A stretch of DNA of 64,000 nt from Streptomyces flavofungini. Lineage in GTDB: Bacteria > Actinomycetota > Actinomycetes > Streptomycetales > Streptomycetaceae. Below, one piece after another: positions 25,711 through 34,204 of this stretch. The position numbers were made by a program, and so were the translations under genes. Positions within the stretch are counted from its first letter, which is position 1. Each line of letters begins with the position of its first letter. The stretch is from the NCBI RefSeq assembly GCF_014650815.1, contig NZ_BMVR01000008.1:124001-188000 (forward strand), read 5' to 3'. Under the pieces are notes generated by a model. That model ran no database searches and was not told where the DNA came from. It was given only the letters and a program-made list of their open reading frames with translations.

Positions 25711-26124
25711 GCGTCCCCTCAACTACCCGCACAACCCGCCCTGACAGAGCCTTCATTGTCCCTCACCCGGCGACCGGCCGACGCCGCGGGTCCGCCGTCC
25801 CACATCATGGACATTCCTACCGAGTGAACCCCGGCGCACCACCCCAAACCTCGCTGTCCATACCCCCCTTGGCCACCCTCCTCGGGTCAAACCACCCAGA
25901 ACCCCTGACCACCCCTTGACTACTTGCCGACAAGCGGAAGGTCAGCCTCCGCCGTCAGAGCCCCACCACGATGGAGCGGCCCCCGGCCCCGGCCCCGGCG
26001 GAACGATCCGCGGAGGCCTGACCCCGGCGGACCGTTCACCACGGCACCACCACAGCGACACCGCCTGCACCAGCACCGTCTGCAGCGACAGCCCGTCTAC
26101 AGCGGCACGACGACCGGCGACCGC
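25711..26124. other. 414-bp intergenic region upstream of STK-E
   Basis: It holds the STK-E promoter region and the end of the glpD transcription unit (both genes are on the minus strand). A 14-bp direct repeat, CTACAGCGGCACGA, occurs at 26097 and at 26125, the second copy covering the glpD stop codon. No gene recognised. Confidence 0.6.
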
Positions 26125-27831
26125 CTACAGCGGCACGATGTCCGGCGCCCCCAGCCGCGCCGCGTCCGCCGTCAGGTCGTCCGGCTGCCGCTGCGACTCG
26201 CGCTCAGCCTCCACCCGCTTCTCGTAGTGCTGCACCTCGCGTTCGATCTGGTCCTTGTCCCAGCCGAGGACCGGCGCCATCAGCTCCGCGCACTCGCGGG
26301 CGCTGCGGGTGCCGCGGTCGAAGGTCTCGATGGAGATGCGCGTACGCCGCGTCAGCACGTCGTCCAGGTGGCGGGCGCCCTCGTGCGACGCGGCGTAGAC
26401 GACTTCGGCGCGCAGATAGTCCTCGGCCGCCGTCAGCGGCTCGCCCAGGGACGGGTCGGCGGTGACCAGTTCGAGCACTTCCTCCGCCAGCGAGCCGTAC
26501 CGGTTCAACAGGTGCTCCACGCGCACCACATGGAGGCCGGTGCGGGCCGCGATGCCCGCGCGGGCGTTCCACAGCGCGCGATAGCCCTCGGCCCCGACCA
26601 GCGGGATGTCCTCCGTGACGCACTCCGCGACCCGCTGGTCCAGGCCGTGCACCGCCTCGTCCACGGCGTCCTTGGCCATGACCCGGTACGTCGTGTACTT
26701 GCCGCCCGCGACGACGACCAGGCCGGGCGCGGGATGAGCGACCGTGTGCTCGCGGGACAGCTTGCTGGTGGCGTCCGACTCCCCGGCGAGCAGCGGCCGC
26801 AGGCCCGCGTACACCCCCTGCACGTCGTCGCGGGAGAGCGGCACCGCGAGCACCGAGTTCACGTGCTCCAGGAGGTAGTCGATGTCCGCGCTGGAGGCGG
26901 CCGGGTGGGCCTTGTCCAGGTCCCAGTCGGTGTCCGTCGTACCGATGATCCAGTGCCGGCCCCAGGGGATCACGAAGAGCACGCTCTTCTCGGTACGCAG
27001 GATGAGCCCGGTCGACGAGTTGATCCGGTCCTTCGGCACGACCAGGTGGATGCCCTTGGACGCCCGGACGTGGAACTGACCGCGGTCGCCGACCATGGCC
27101 TGGGTGTCGTCGGTCCACACACCCGTGGCGTTCACGATCTGCTTGGCCCGGATCTCGTACTCCCCGCCGGCCTCGACGTCCTGGACCCGGGCGCCGACGA
27201 CGCGCTCGCCCTCGCGCAGGAAGCCCGTGACCCGGGCGCGGTTGGCGGCCTTCGCGCCGTACGCCGCGGCGGTGCGCACGAGCGTGGCCACATAGCGGGC
27301 GTCGTCCATCTGCGCGTCGTAGTACTGCAGGGCGCCGACCAGGGCGTCCTTCTTCAGGCACGGGGCGACGCGGTGGGCGTGACGGCGGGTCAGGTGGCGG
27401 TGCGTGGGCAGGCCGCGGCCGTGGCCGCGCGCCATCGACATCGCGTCGTACAACGCGACGCCCGAGCCCGCGTACAGCCGTTCCCAGCCCTTGTGCTGGA
27501 GGGGATACAGGAACGGGACGGGCTTCACGAGGTGCGGCGCGAGCCGTTCGAGGAGCAGGCCGCGCTCCTTCAGCGCCTCGCGCACCAGCGCGAAGTCCAG
27601 CATCTCCAGATAGCGCAGGCCGCCGTGGATCAGCTTGCTGGACCGGCTCGACGTGCCCGACGCCCAGTCCCTGGCCTCGACCAGGCCCGTGCTCAGGCCG
27701 CGGGTGACGGCGTCGAGCGCGGTGCCCGCGCCGACCACGCCGGCGCCCACGACCAGAACGTCCAGCTCGCGCTCCGCCATGCCCGCCAGTGCCTCGGCGC
27801 GCTCCGCCGGGCCAAGAGTCGCTGTCCTCAC
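26125..27831 (-). CDS. glpD: Glycerol-3-phosphate dehydrogenase (FAD)
   Basis: 568 residues. A membrane-associated flavoenzyme that oxidises glycerol 3-phosphate to dihydroxyacetone phosphate and passes electrons to quinone. The FAD motif VVGAGVVGAGTALDAVTRG lies at 27-45, SSRSSKLIHGGLRYLE at 62-77 is the DAO-fold loop expected for GlpD, and VGARVQD and GGKYTTYR (near 400) are further family segments; the C-terminal DAO_C domain is present. GTG at 27831 with GAGG upstream. No glycerol kinase or facilitator gene is adjacent, unlike glp operons. Confidence 0.95.
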   Translation of the reverse strand: MRTATLGPAERAEALAGMAERELDVLVVGAGVVGAGTALDAVTRGLSTGLVEARDWASGTSSRSSKLIHGGLRYLEMLDFALVREALKERGLLLERLAPHLVKPVPFLYPLQHKGWERLYAGSGVALYDAMSMARGHGRGLPTHRHLTRRHAHRVAPCLKKDALVGALQYYDAQMDDARYVATLVRTAAAYGAKAANRARVTGFLREGERVVGARVQDVEAGGEYEIRAKQIVNATGVWTDDTQAMVGDRGQFHVRASKGIHLVVPKDRINSSTGLILRTEKSVLFVIPWGRHWIIGTTDTDWDLDKAHPAASSADIDYLLEHVNSVLAVPLSRDDVQGVYAGLRPLLAGESDATSKLSREHTVAHPAPGLVVVAGGKYTTYRVMAKDAVDEAVHGLDQRVAECVTEDIPLVGAEGYRALWNARAGIAARTGLHVVRVEHLLNRYGSLAEEVLELVTADPSLGEPLTAAEDYLRAEVVYAASHEGARHLDDVLTRRTRISIETFDRGTRSARECAELMAPVLGWDKDQIEREVQHYEKRVEAERESQRQPDDLTADAARLGAPDIVPL

Positions 27832-27870
27832 CGCTGCCTCCCGTGCTGTTCGGGTGTGGTCGCGCTCACA

Positions 27871-28047
27871 TCATGCCCAGATTCTGGCCGCGCCCGCCGA
27901 GTTCGGCCACGACCTGTGGAAAACGTTGAGGCCACTGTGACTGCTGCGACCACCGGGAACAGCGGGGCCACCGGGAACATCCGGGACCTCGAAAACGGCC
28001 GCCAACACTCCGGTGCCGGGAGGAGCCCAATCCCGCAAATCGGTCAT
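27871..28047 (-). CDS. Possible 58-aa small protein upstream of glpD
   Basis: ATG at 28047 has an excellent AGGAG 6 nt upstream and opens a 58-codon frame ending in TGA at 27871, 40 nt before glpD. The product is Pro/Gly/Val-rich (EVPDVPGGPAVPGG) with no recognised domain; third-position GC is lower than in neighbouring genes. It could be a real small gene or leader of the glpD transcript, or chance. Not recognised. Confidence 0.4.
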   Translation of the reverse strand: MTDLRDWAPPGTGVLAAVFEVPDVPGGPAVPGGRSSHSGLNVFHRSWPNSAGAARIWA

Positions 28048-28156
28048 ATTTACTCCTAGTCTGACATTGCGCTCGCCCATCTTGTCCACAGGGCTTGCGC
28101 GATCGTCCCGCTTTGGCTATATCCGCCCCGGCTATTGGGAAGGACGGCTCACCGCC

Positions 28157-29410
28157 ATGCCAGCTGACCTCGCCGTCATCGGTCTCGGCCACCTCGGCCT
28201 GCCCCTCGCCCAGGCCGCCGCCGCCGGCGGCATCGCCACCATCGGCTACGACCCCGGCCGCGCACCCGACCTGGCCGGGGGCCGCCTTCCGGGTGACGGC
28301 ACCGAAGGGACCCTCACCGCCGCCGACGTCCGCCGGATGCTCTCGGGGGGCTTCCGGCCGACCACCGACCCCGCCGAGCTCGGCCGGGTCCGCACCGCCG
28401 TCATCTGCGCCCCCACGCCCCCGGCCGCGGACGGCTCGCTCGACCTCGGCCAGGTGGCCGACGCCGCCCGCGCCCTCGCCGCCCGCCTGCGCCCGCACAC
28501 CACGGTCATCCTGGAGTCGCCCGCGTATCCCGGAACCACCGAGGAGTTCCTGCGCCCCCTCCTCGAAGAGGGCTCGGGCCTGCGCGCCGGACGGGACTTC
28601 CACCTCGCCTACTCGCCCGCCCGCCTCGACCCCGGCAACCGCACCCACGGCTACGCGGGCACCCCCAAGGTCATCGGCGGCCTCACCCCCGCCTGCACCG
28701 AGTCCGCCGCCGCCTTCTACGGCCGCCTCACCGACAAGGTCGTCCGCGCGCGCGGCCCCCGGGAGGCCGAAACCGTGCACCTGCTTGAGACCAACTACCG
28801 GCACGTCAACATGGCGCTGGTGAACGAGATGGCGGTCCTCTGCCACGACCTCGGCATCGACCTGTGGGACGTCATCCGCTGCGCCGAGACCAAGCCCTTC
28901 GGCTTCCAGGCCTTCCGGCCGGGCCCCGGCGTCGGCGGCCACGGCGTCCCCCTGGACGTCCCCGGGCCCGCGCGCGGACTGCGCCCGCTGCGCCTGGTCG
29001 AGCTGGCCCAGCAGGTCAACGACCGGATGCCGGGCTATGTGATCCAGCGCGCCGCGACCCTGCTCAACGAGCACGGCAAGTCCGCGCGCGGCGCCCGCGT
29101 GCTGCTCCTCGGCGTCACCTACAAGCCGGACGTCGCCGACCAGCAGGCCGCCCCCGCCCAGGAGATCGCGGTCCGCCTCATGGAGCTCGGCGCCGCCGTC
29201 AGCTACCACGACCCCTACGTAGGGCACTGGAACGTTCTCGGCCATCCCGTGCCCCGCGCGGACACCCTCTACGAAGCGGCCGCCGACGCCGACCTGACGA
29301 TCCTGCTCCAGCACCACCGCACGTACGACCTCCAAGGGCTTGCCGTGAAGGCCCAGCTCCTGCTCGACACCAGGGGCGCGACCCCGGCGGGCGCCGCCCA
29401 CCGCCTCTGA
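28157..29410 (+). CDS. UDP-glucose/GDP-mannose dehydrogenase homologue lacking catalytic residues
   Basis: 417 residues, the standard length of the family. The NAD motif VIGLGHLGLP (8-17), APTPP near 85, the NEM loop and the C-terminal GVTYKPDVAD motif (319-327) are all present. Against the catalytic set Lys, Asn, Cys, Asp of this family, Lys is His208 (ETVHLL), the Asn four residues on is Thr212, and Cys of GGHC/GGSC is Gly263 (GPGVGGHGVPLD); only Asp267 remains. It therefore probably cannot carry out two-step oxidation of a sugar nucleotide. Possible roles: a sugar-nucleotide sensor, a different chemistry, or a decaying gene. ATG at 28157; GGAAGGA lies about 10 nt upstream. Confidence 0.85.
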   Translation: MPADLAVIGLGHLGLPLAQAAAAGGIATIGYDPGRAPDLAGGRLPGDGTEGTLTAADVRRMLSGGFRPTTDPAELGRVRTAVICAPTPPAADGSLDLGQVADAARALAARLRPHTTVILESPAYPGTTEEFLRPLLEEGSGLRAGRDFHLAYSPARLDPGNRTHGYAGTPKVIGGLTPACTESAAAFYGRLTDKVVRARGPREAETVHLLETNYRHVNMALVNEMAVLCHDLGIDLWDVIRCAETKPFGFQAFRPGPGVGGHGVPLDVPGPARGLRPLRLVELAQQVNDRMPGYVIQRAATLLNEHGKSARGARVLLLGVTYKPDVADQQAAPAQEIAVRLMELGAAVSYHDPYVGHWNVLGHPVPRADTLYEAAADADLTILLQHHRTYDLQGLAVKAQLLLDTRGATPAGAAHRL

Positions 29411-29512
29411 TCCCACACACAACCCCCTGGGGCCCTTCGCGTGCCGACTGCTACCGTGCGGATCCAGTCACTTACCGCACACCAGTGCACTCGTATCCCA
29501 GGGGGAAAACAG

Positions 29513-30106
29513 ATGACGCAGCCGCCACCTCCAGGTCAGGGCGGACAGCCGTACGGCCAGCCGCAGCAGCCGTACGGCCAGCAGCCCGGCTACGGCTACC
29601 CGCAGCAGCCGCAACAGCCCTACGGTCAGCAACCGCAGCAGCCGTACAGTCCCTTCCCGCAGCAGCCGCAGCCCGGTGGCTTCCCGCCGCCGCCCCCGGT
29701 CGCCCGCGGGAACGTCGGCCTCGGCGTGGTCGTCGCCTTCGTGGCCGCTCTGGTCGCGGCGGGCGTCTACGGAGGCATCATCGGCGCCACCGAGCACGAG
29801 ATCGGCTGGGCGGCGGTCGGCGTCGGCTTCGTCGTGGGTCTGGTCGCGGGCAAGGTCGGCGGCCCCAACCCGGCGGTCGGGGCCCTCGCCGCGGTCTTCT
29901 CGCTCGGCGCGGTGTACCTGGGCCAGCTGGTCGGCGCCTCCATCGTCATCGCCGACAAGCTGAACCTGGACTTCTCCGAGGTGTTCTTCGATCACTTCGA
30001 CTTCGTGCAGGAGGCGTGGAAGCACGACGCCGACGCGATGACGTACGTGTTCTTCGCGATAGCCGCCATCGCGGCCTTCGGCAGCGCCAAGCGCGCCTCG
30101 CAGTAG
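29513..30106 (+). CDS. Pro/Gln-rich membrane protein
   Basis: 197 residues. The first 65 residues are built from PYGQ, PQQP and GYGYPQ repeats (Gln, Pro, Gly, Tyr), typical of Streptomyces membrane proteins with a disordered cytoplasmic head. Three to four hydrophobic segments follow (NVGLGVVVAFVAALVAAGVY, AAVGVGFVVGLVAGKVG, VGALAAVFSLGAVYLGQLV and a last one near the C-terminus). ATG at 29513 has GGGGG 9 nt upstream. It follows the dehydrogenase homologue on the same strand after 102 bp and ends at a strong terminator. Function unknown. Confidence 0.75.
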   Translation: MTQPPPPGQGGQPYGQPQQPYGQQPGYGYPQQPQQPYGQQPQQPYSPFPQQPQPGGFPPPPPVARGNVGLGVVVAFVAALVAAGVYGGIIGATEHEIGWAAVGVGFVVGLVAGKVGGPNPAVGALAAVFSLGAVYLGQLVGASIVIADKLNLDFSEVFFDHFDFVQEAWKHDADAMTYVFFAIAAIAAFGSAKRASQ

Positions 30107-30145
30107 CCGCTGCCCCGTAGGCAGCACGCTGTCGGCAGGACGCGA

Positions 30146-30191
30146 AACGGCCTGGGGCCGACCACCTTCGGGTGGTCGGCCCCAGGCCGTT
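30146..30191. terminator. Bidirectional terminator with UUCG-type loop
   Basis: Perfect 21-bp stem with a TTCG tetraloop (loop 30167-30170), between the convergent stops of the Pro/Gln-rich protein (30106) and guaB3 (30209). The strongest hairpin seen in this window. Confidence 0.92.
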
Positions 30192-30208
30192 CACGCTTCC
30201 GTGCGGGG

Positions 30209-31333
30209 TCAGCGGCGGTGCTGCGAGTCCGCCACCGTGACCTCGACGCGCTGGAACTCCTTCAGTTCGCTGTAGCCCGTCGTGGCCATGGCCCGGCGCA
30301 GCGCTCCGAAGAAGTTCATCGAGCCGTCCGGGATGTGCGACGGGCCGGTGAGGATCTCCTCGGTGGTGCCGACGGTGCCGAGGTCGACCTTCTTGCCGCG
30401 CGGCACGTCCTCGTGGACGGCCTCCATGCCCCAGTGGTGGCCCTTGCCGGGCGCGTCCGTGGCGCGCGCCAGCGGGGAGCCCATCATCACGGCGTCCGCG
30501 CCGCAGGCGACGGCCTTGGGCAGGTCGCCGGACCAGCCGACGCCGCCGTCGGCGATGACGTGGACGTACCGGCCGCCGGACTCGTCCATGTAGTCGCGGC
30601 GGGCCGCCGCGACGTCGGCCACGGCGGTGGCCATCGGCACCTGGATGCCGAGGACGTTGCGCGTGGTGTGCGCGGCGCCGCCGCCGAAGCCGACGAGGAC
30701 GCCAGCCGCGCCGGTGCGCATCAGGTGCAGGGCCGCGGTGTACGTGGCGCAGCCGCCGACGATCACCGGGACGTCGAGTTCGTAGATGAACTGCTTCAGG
30801 TTCAGCGGCTCGGCGGCACCGGAGACGTGCTCGGCGGACACCGTCGTGCCGCGGATCACGAAGATGTCCACACCCGCGTCCACGACGGCCTTGGAGAACT
30901 GCGCGGTTCGCTGCGGCGACAGGGCGGCGGCGGTGACGACTCCGGAGTCGCGCACCTCCTTGATGCGCTGGCCGATCAGCTCCTCGCGGATGGGCGCGGA
31001 GTAGATCTCCTGCAGGCGGCGCGTCGCCGTCTCGGCGGGCAGCGAGGCGATCTCGTCGAGCAGCGGCTGGGGGTCCTCGTGGCGCGTCCACAGGCCTTCG
31101 AGGTTCAGCACGCCGAGGCCACCGAGCTCGCCGATGCGGATGGCGGTCTGCGGCGAGACGACGGAGTCCATGGGGGCCGCGAGGAAGGGAAGCTCGAAGC
31201 GGTAGGCGTCGATCTGCCAGGCGATCGAGACCTCCTTGGGGTCCCGGGTGCGCCGACTCGGCACGACGGCGATGTCGTCGAAGGCGTACGCCCGGCGGCC
31301 GCGCTTGCCGCGGCCGATCTCGATCTCAGTCAC
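30209..31333 (-). CDS. guaB3: GuaB3-family IMP dehydrogenase-like protein
   Basis: 374 residues with the (beta/alpha)8 barrel of IMP dehydrogenase but without CBS domains; this is the GuaB3 family found next to guaB in actinobacteria. The phosphate-binding GG and Asp residues are present (APMDSVV at 53-59, ADGGVGWSGD near 265). The catalytic loop that reads GSICTTR in GuaB reads GGAAHTTR here (219-226), with His222 where the catalytic Cys should be. Without this Cys the normal covalent mechanism is impossible, so it may act as a regulator, use another substrate or be a GMP reductase-like enzyme (not tested). ATG at 31333 with a GGG upstream; 159 bp separates it from guaB. Confidence 0.9.
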   Translation of the reverse strand: MTEIEIGRGKRGRRAYAFDDIAVVPSRRTRDPKEVSIAWQIDAYRFELPFLAAPMDSVVSPQTAIRIGELGGLGVLNLEGLWTRHEDPQPLLDEIASLPAETATRRLQEIYSAPIREELIGQRIKEVRDSGVVTAAALSPQRTAQFSKAVVDAGVDIFVIRGTTVSAEHVSGAAEPLNLKQFIYELDVPVIVGGCATYTAALHLMRTGAAGVLVGFGGGAAHTTRNVLGIQVPMATAVADVAAARRDYMDESGGRYVHVIADGGVGWSGDLPKAVACGADAVMMGSPLARATDAPGKGHHWGMEAVHEDVPRGKKVDLGTVGTTEEILTGPSHIPDGSMNFFGALRRAMATTGYSELKEFQRVEVTVADSQHRR

Positions 31334-31394
31334 GTGTGTGGCCCTTCAGCTTTCCTATGGCGGCGCTCCGTATGCCGTTCCAGTATCCCCGACA

Positions 31395-31439
31395 CGCGCG
31401 TGGGGGCGGCCCGGGGAATCCGGACCGCCCCCACGCGCG
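31395..31439 (-). terminator. Terminator of guaB
   Basis: Perfect 15-bp stem (31395-31409 with 31425-31439), 15-nt loop, between the guaB stop at 31493 and the guaB3 start at 31333. guaB and guaB3 are therefore probably separate transcripts. Confidence 0.85.
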
Positions 31440-31492
31440 CGTGGTCACCGCTTACGGCGGCTACGTGCCGCGCCTGTACATCTTGCTTGCGA

Positions 31493-33001
31493 CTACTTGT
31501 TACGGCTGTAGTTCGGCGCCTCGACCGTCATCTGGATGTCGTGCGGGTGGCTCTCCTTGAGACCCGCGGACGTGATCCGTACGAAGCGGCCGTTGGCCTG
31601 GAGCTCGGGCACCGTGCGCCCGCCCACGTAGAACATCGACTGGCGCAGCCCGCCCACGAGCTGGTGCACGACCGCCGACAGCGGGCCCCGGTAGGGCACC
31701 TGGCCCTCGATGCCCTCGGGCACCAGCTTCTCGTCGGAGGCGACGCCCTCCTGGAAGTAGCGGTCCTTGGAGAACGACCGCTGCTCGCCACGCGACTGCA
31801 TGGCGCCGAGCGAGCCCATGCCCCGGTAGGACTTGAACTGCTTGCCGTTGATGAAGAGCAGCTCGCCCGGGGACTCCTCGCAGCCCGCGAGCAGCGAGCC
31901 CAGCATGACCGTGTCCGCACCGGCCACGAGCGCCTTGGCGATGTCTCCGGAGTACTGCAGGCCGCCGTCGCCGATCACCGGGACACCGGCTTCCTTGGCT
32001 GCGAGCGACGCTTCGTAGATGGCCGTTACCTGCGGTACGCCGATGCCGGCGACAACGCGGGTCGTGCAGATGGAGCCCGGGCCGACGCCGACCTTGATGC
32101 CGTCGACACCGGCGTCGATGAGCGACTTGGCGCCGTCGCGGGTGGCGATGTTGCCGCCGATGACGTCCACGCCGCCCGCGTTCGACTTGATCTTGGCGAC
32201 CATGTCGCCGACGAGCCGGGAGTGGCCGTGCGCGGTGTCGACGACGATGAAGTCGACGCCCGCCTCGATCAGCGCCTGGGCGCGGTCGAAGGCGTCCCCG
32301 GCGACGCCGACGGCGGCACCGACGAGGAGGCGGCCCTCGGAGTCCTTGGCGGCGTTCGGGTACTTCTCGGCCTTCACGAAGTCCTTGACCGTGATGAGGC
32401 CCTTGAGCACACCGGAGTCGTCGACCAGCGGCAGCTTCTCGATCTTGTGGCGGCGCAGCAGCTCCATGGCGTCCACGCCGGAGATGCCGACCTTGCCGGT
32501 GACGAGCGGCATCGGGGTCATGACCTCGCGCACCTGGCGCGTGCGGTCGGCCTCGAAGGCCATGTCGCGGTTGGTGACGATGCCGAGCAGCTTGCCGCCG
32601 CCGTCGGTCACGGGCACACCGCTGATGCGGAACTTGGCGCAGATCGCGTCGGCCTCGGCGAGAGTCGCGTCCGGGTGCACCGTGATCGGGTCGGTGACCA
32701 TGCCGGACTCGGACCGCTTGACCAGGTCGACCTGGTTGGCCTGGTCGGCGATGGAGAGGTTGCGGTGCAGCACGCCGACGCCGCCCTGACGGGCCATGGC
32801 GATGGCCATCCGGGACTCGGTGACCTTGTCCATCGCCGCGGAGAGCAGCGGGACGTTCACCCGGACGTTCTTCGAGATGTGCGAGGCGGTGTCGATGTCA
32901 CCAGGCGCCATGTCGGACGCGCCCGGCAGCAGCAGCACGTCGTCGTAGGTCAGCCCGAGTGTCGCGAATTTCTCGGGCACTCCGTCGACGTTTGCAGTCA
33001 T
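31493..33001 (-). CDS. guaB: IMP dehydrogenase
   Basis: 502 residues, standard for bacterial IMPDH. It oxidises IMP to XMP with NAD+, the committed step to GTP. Catalytic Cys312 is in GPGSICTTR (308-315); two CBS domains occupy about 100-215; the GDGGLQYSGDIAKAL loop and the Arg-Tyr flap (SRGEQRSFSKDRYF) follow. ATG at 33001 with GGGGAAGGTG upstream. Placed directly downstream of the ECF sigma, BldM and WhiD region, as in other actinobacteria; the 361-bp gap upstream to the sigma gene should contain its promoter. A hairpin terminator ends the transcript. Confidence 0.97.
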   Translation of the reverse strand: MTANVDGVPEKFATLGLTYDDVLLLPGASDMAPGDIDTASHISKNVRVNVPLLSAAMDKVTESRMAIAMARQGGVGVLHRNLSIADQANQVDLVKRSESGMVTDPITVHPDATLAEADAICAKFRISGVPVTDGGGKLLGIVTNRDMAFEADRTRQVREVMTPMPLVTGKVGISGVDAMELLRRHKIEKLPLVDDSGVLKGLITVKDFVKAEKYPNAAKDSEGRLLVGAAVGVAGDAFDRAQALIEAGVDFIVVDTAHGHSRLVGDMVAKIKSNAGGVDVIGGNIATRDGAKSLIDAGVDGIKVGVGPGSICTTRVVAGIGVPQVTAIYEASLAAKEAGVPVIGDGGLQYSGDIAKALVAGADTVMLGSLLAGCEESPGELLFINGKQFKSYRGMGSLGAMQSRGEQRSFSKDRYFQEGVASDEKLVPEGIEGQVPYRGPLSAVVHQLVGGLRQSMFYVGGRTVPELQANGRFVRITSAGLKESHPHDIQMTVEAPNYSRNK

Positions 33002-33362
33002 GACACCTTCCCCAATGGCCTTGATCGGTGCGGATGTCCATGCTAACGGGAAGCATGGCCCTCTCATTCCACAGTGCCCGCGGGGGCGGGGGTTCGTATG
33101 TTTCTACAGCTCCACTGTGGGGTGCGGTGCGGGCGGCCGCTCCGACCCGTGTGGGCTCGGCACTGCCGGAATGCGCCGTCCGGGCTACTCGCTGCGGCGG
33201 CGGAAACGAGACCCGGCTCCGCCGACGCGGCGACGCCCCCACTCCTCGGCGGGGTGGCGAATGTCTCCAACCGGGGCAGGGCCGCGGCTTCAACCGGTCC
33301 GGCGCCCGAGGGCGAGCGCGACGGAAAGGGCGGGCGGGCGAAGAACTCGGGTGGGAGAAGAA
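33002..33362. other. 361-bp intergenic region upstream of guaB
   Basis: Holds the guaB promoter region and the end of the sigma gene transcript. GC-rich with short dyads near 33215-33230 (GGCTCCGCCGACGCGGCG type) but no clear regulatory motif. No gene seen. Confidence 0.5.
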
Positions 33363-33938
33363 CTACTGCTCCGCCAACGCCCGCAAACGGCTGAGCGCAC
33401 GATGCTGAGCCACCCGGACCGCCCCCGGCGACATCCCCAGCATCTGCCCGGTCTCCTCGGCGGTGAGGCCGACGGCAACCCGCAGGAGCAACAGCTCACG
33501 CTGGTTGTCCGGCAGGTTGGCCAGCAACTTCTTGGCCCACTCGGCGTCACTGCTGAGCAGCGCCCGCTCCTCGGGCCCGAGGGAGTCGTCGGGCCGCTCG
33601 GGCATCTCGTCCGAGGGCACAGCCGTGGACCCGGGATGCCGCATCGCGGCCCGCTGCAGATCGGCGACCTTGTGCGCGGCGATGGCGAAGACGAAGGCTT
33701 CGAAGGGCCGTCCGGTGTCCCGGTAGCGCGGCAGCGCAAGCAGGACGACGACGCAGACCTCCTGCGCGAGGTCCTCGACGAAGTGCCGCGCGTCACCGGG
33801 AAGTCGGGAAAGCCGGGTGCGGCAGTACCGCAGCGCGAGCGGGTGGACGTGGGCCAACAGGTCGTGCGTGGCCTGCTCGTCCCCCTCGACGGCGCGTAGG
33901 ACGAGGGCACCGATCACCGTCGTCTTGTCATCGCGCAT
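33363..33938 (-). CDS. shbA: ECF-type sigma-70 family factor (ShbA/SigD)
   Basis: 191 residues with sigma region 2 (from about HVHPLALRYCRTRL through AHKVADLQRAAM, including the DLAQEVCVVV helix) and region 4 (LPDNQRELLLLRVAVGLTAEETGQMLGMSPGAVRVAQHRALSRLR, a helix-turn-helix). In S. griseus the ortholog ShbA drives transcription of the principal sigma gene hrdB; in mycobacteria sigD has the same position between guaB2 and whiB3. Assignment rests on sequence pattern and neighbours. ATG at 33938 preferred; the frame continues upstream to 34079 with an alternative ATG at 33995. No anti-sigma gene is adjacent. Confidence 0.85.
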   Translation of the reverse strand: MRDDKTTVIGALVLRAVEGDEQATHDLLAHVHPLALRYCRTRLSRLPGDARHFVEDLAQEVCVVVLLALPRYRDTGRPFEAFVFAIAAHKVADLQRAAMRHPGSTAVPSDEMPERPDDSLGPEERALLSSDAEWAKKLLANLPDNQRELLLLRVAVGLTAEETGQMLGMSPGAVRVAQHRALSRLRALAEQ

Positions 33939-34153
33939 CGGTCCATGGTGCCTTGGTGCTGACTGATCTGTGGCACCGCGTCCATAGTTGTGCATCGAAG
34001 CGTTATGAGCGGGTGCGCCGGAACTCATCTCCCGCACCCTCCCCTCCCGCTCGGCCGACTTGTCCCCAAGGAACTCCACACCTCAAGGATGCGGCATCGG
34101 CGGCGAAGCGCCACAAGCCGCTCTTGAGGCGGGCGGTGGCGGGCCTCCATGGC

Positions 34154-34177
34154 CCCGTCCGCCGCACGGCGGACGGG
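34154..34177 (-). terminator. Terminator of bldM
   Basis: Perfect 10-bp stem CCCGTCCGCC / GGCGGACGGG with a GCAC loop, 27 nt after the bldM stop. Confidence 0.8.
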
Positions 34178-34204
34178 AATCACCATGCCCCCGCCACAGC
34201 ACAC

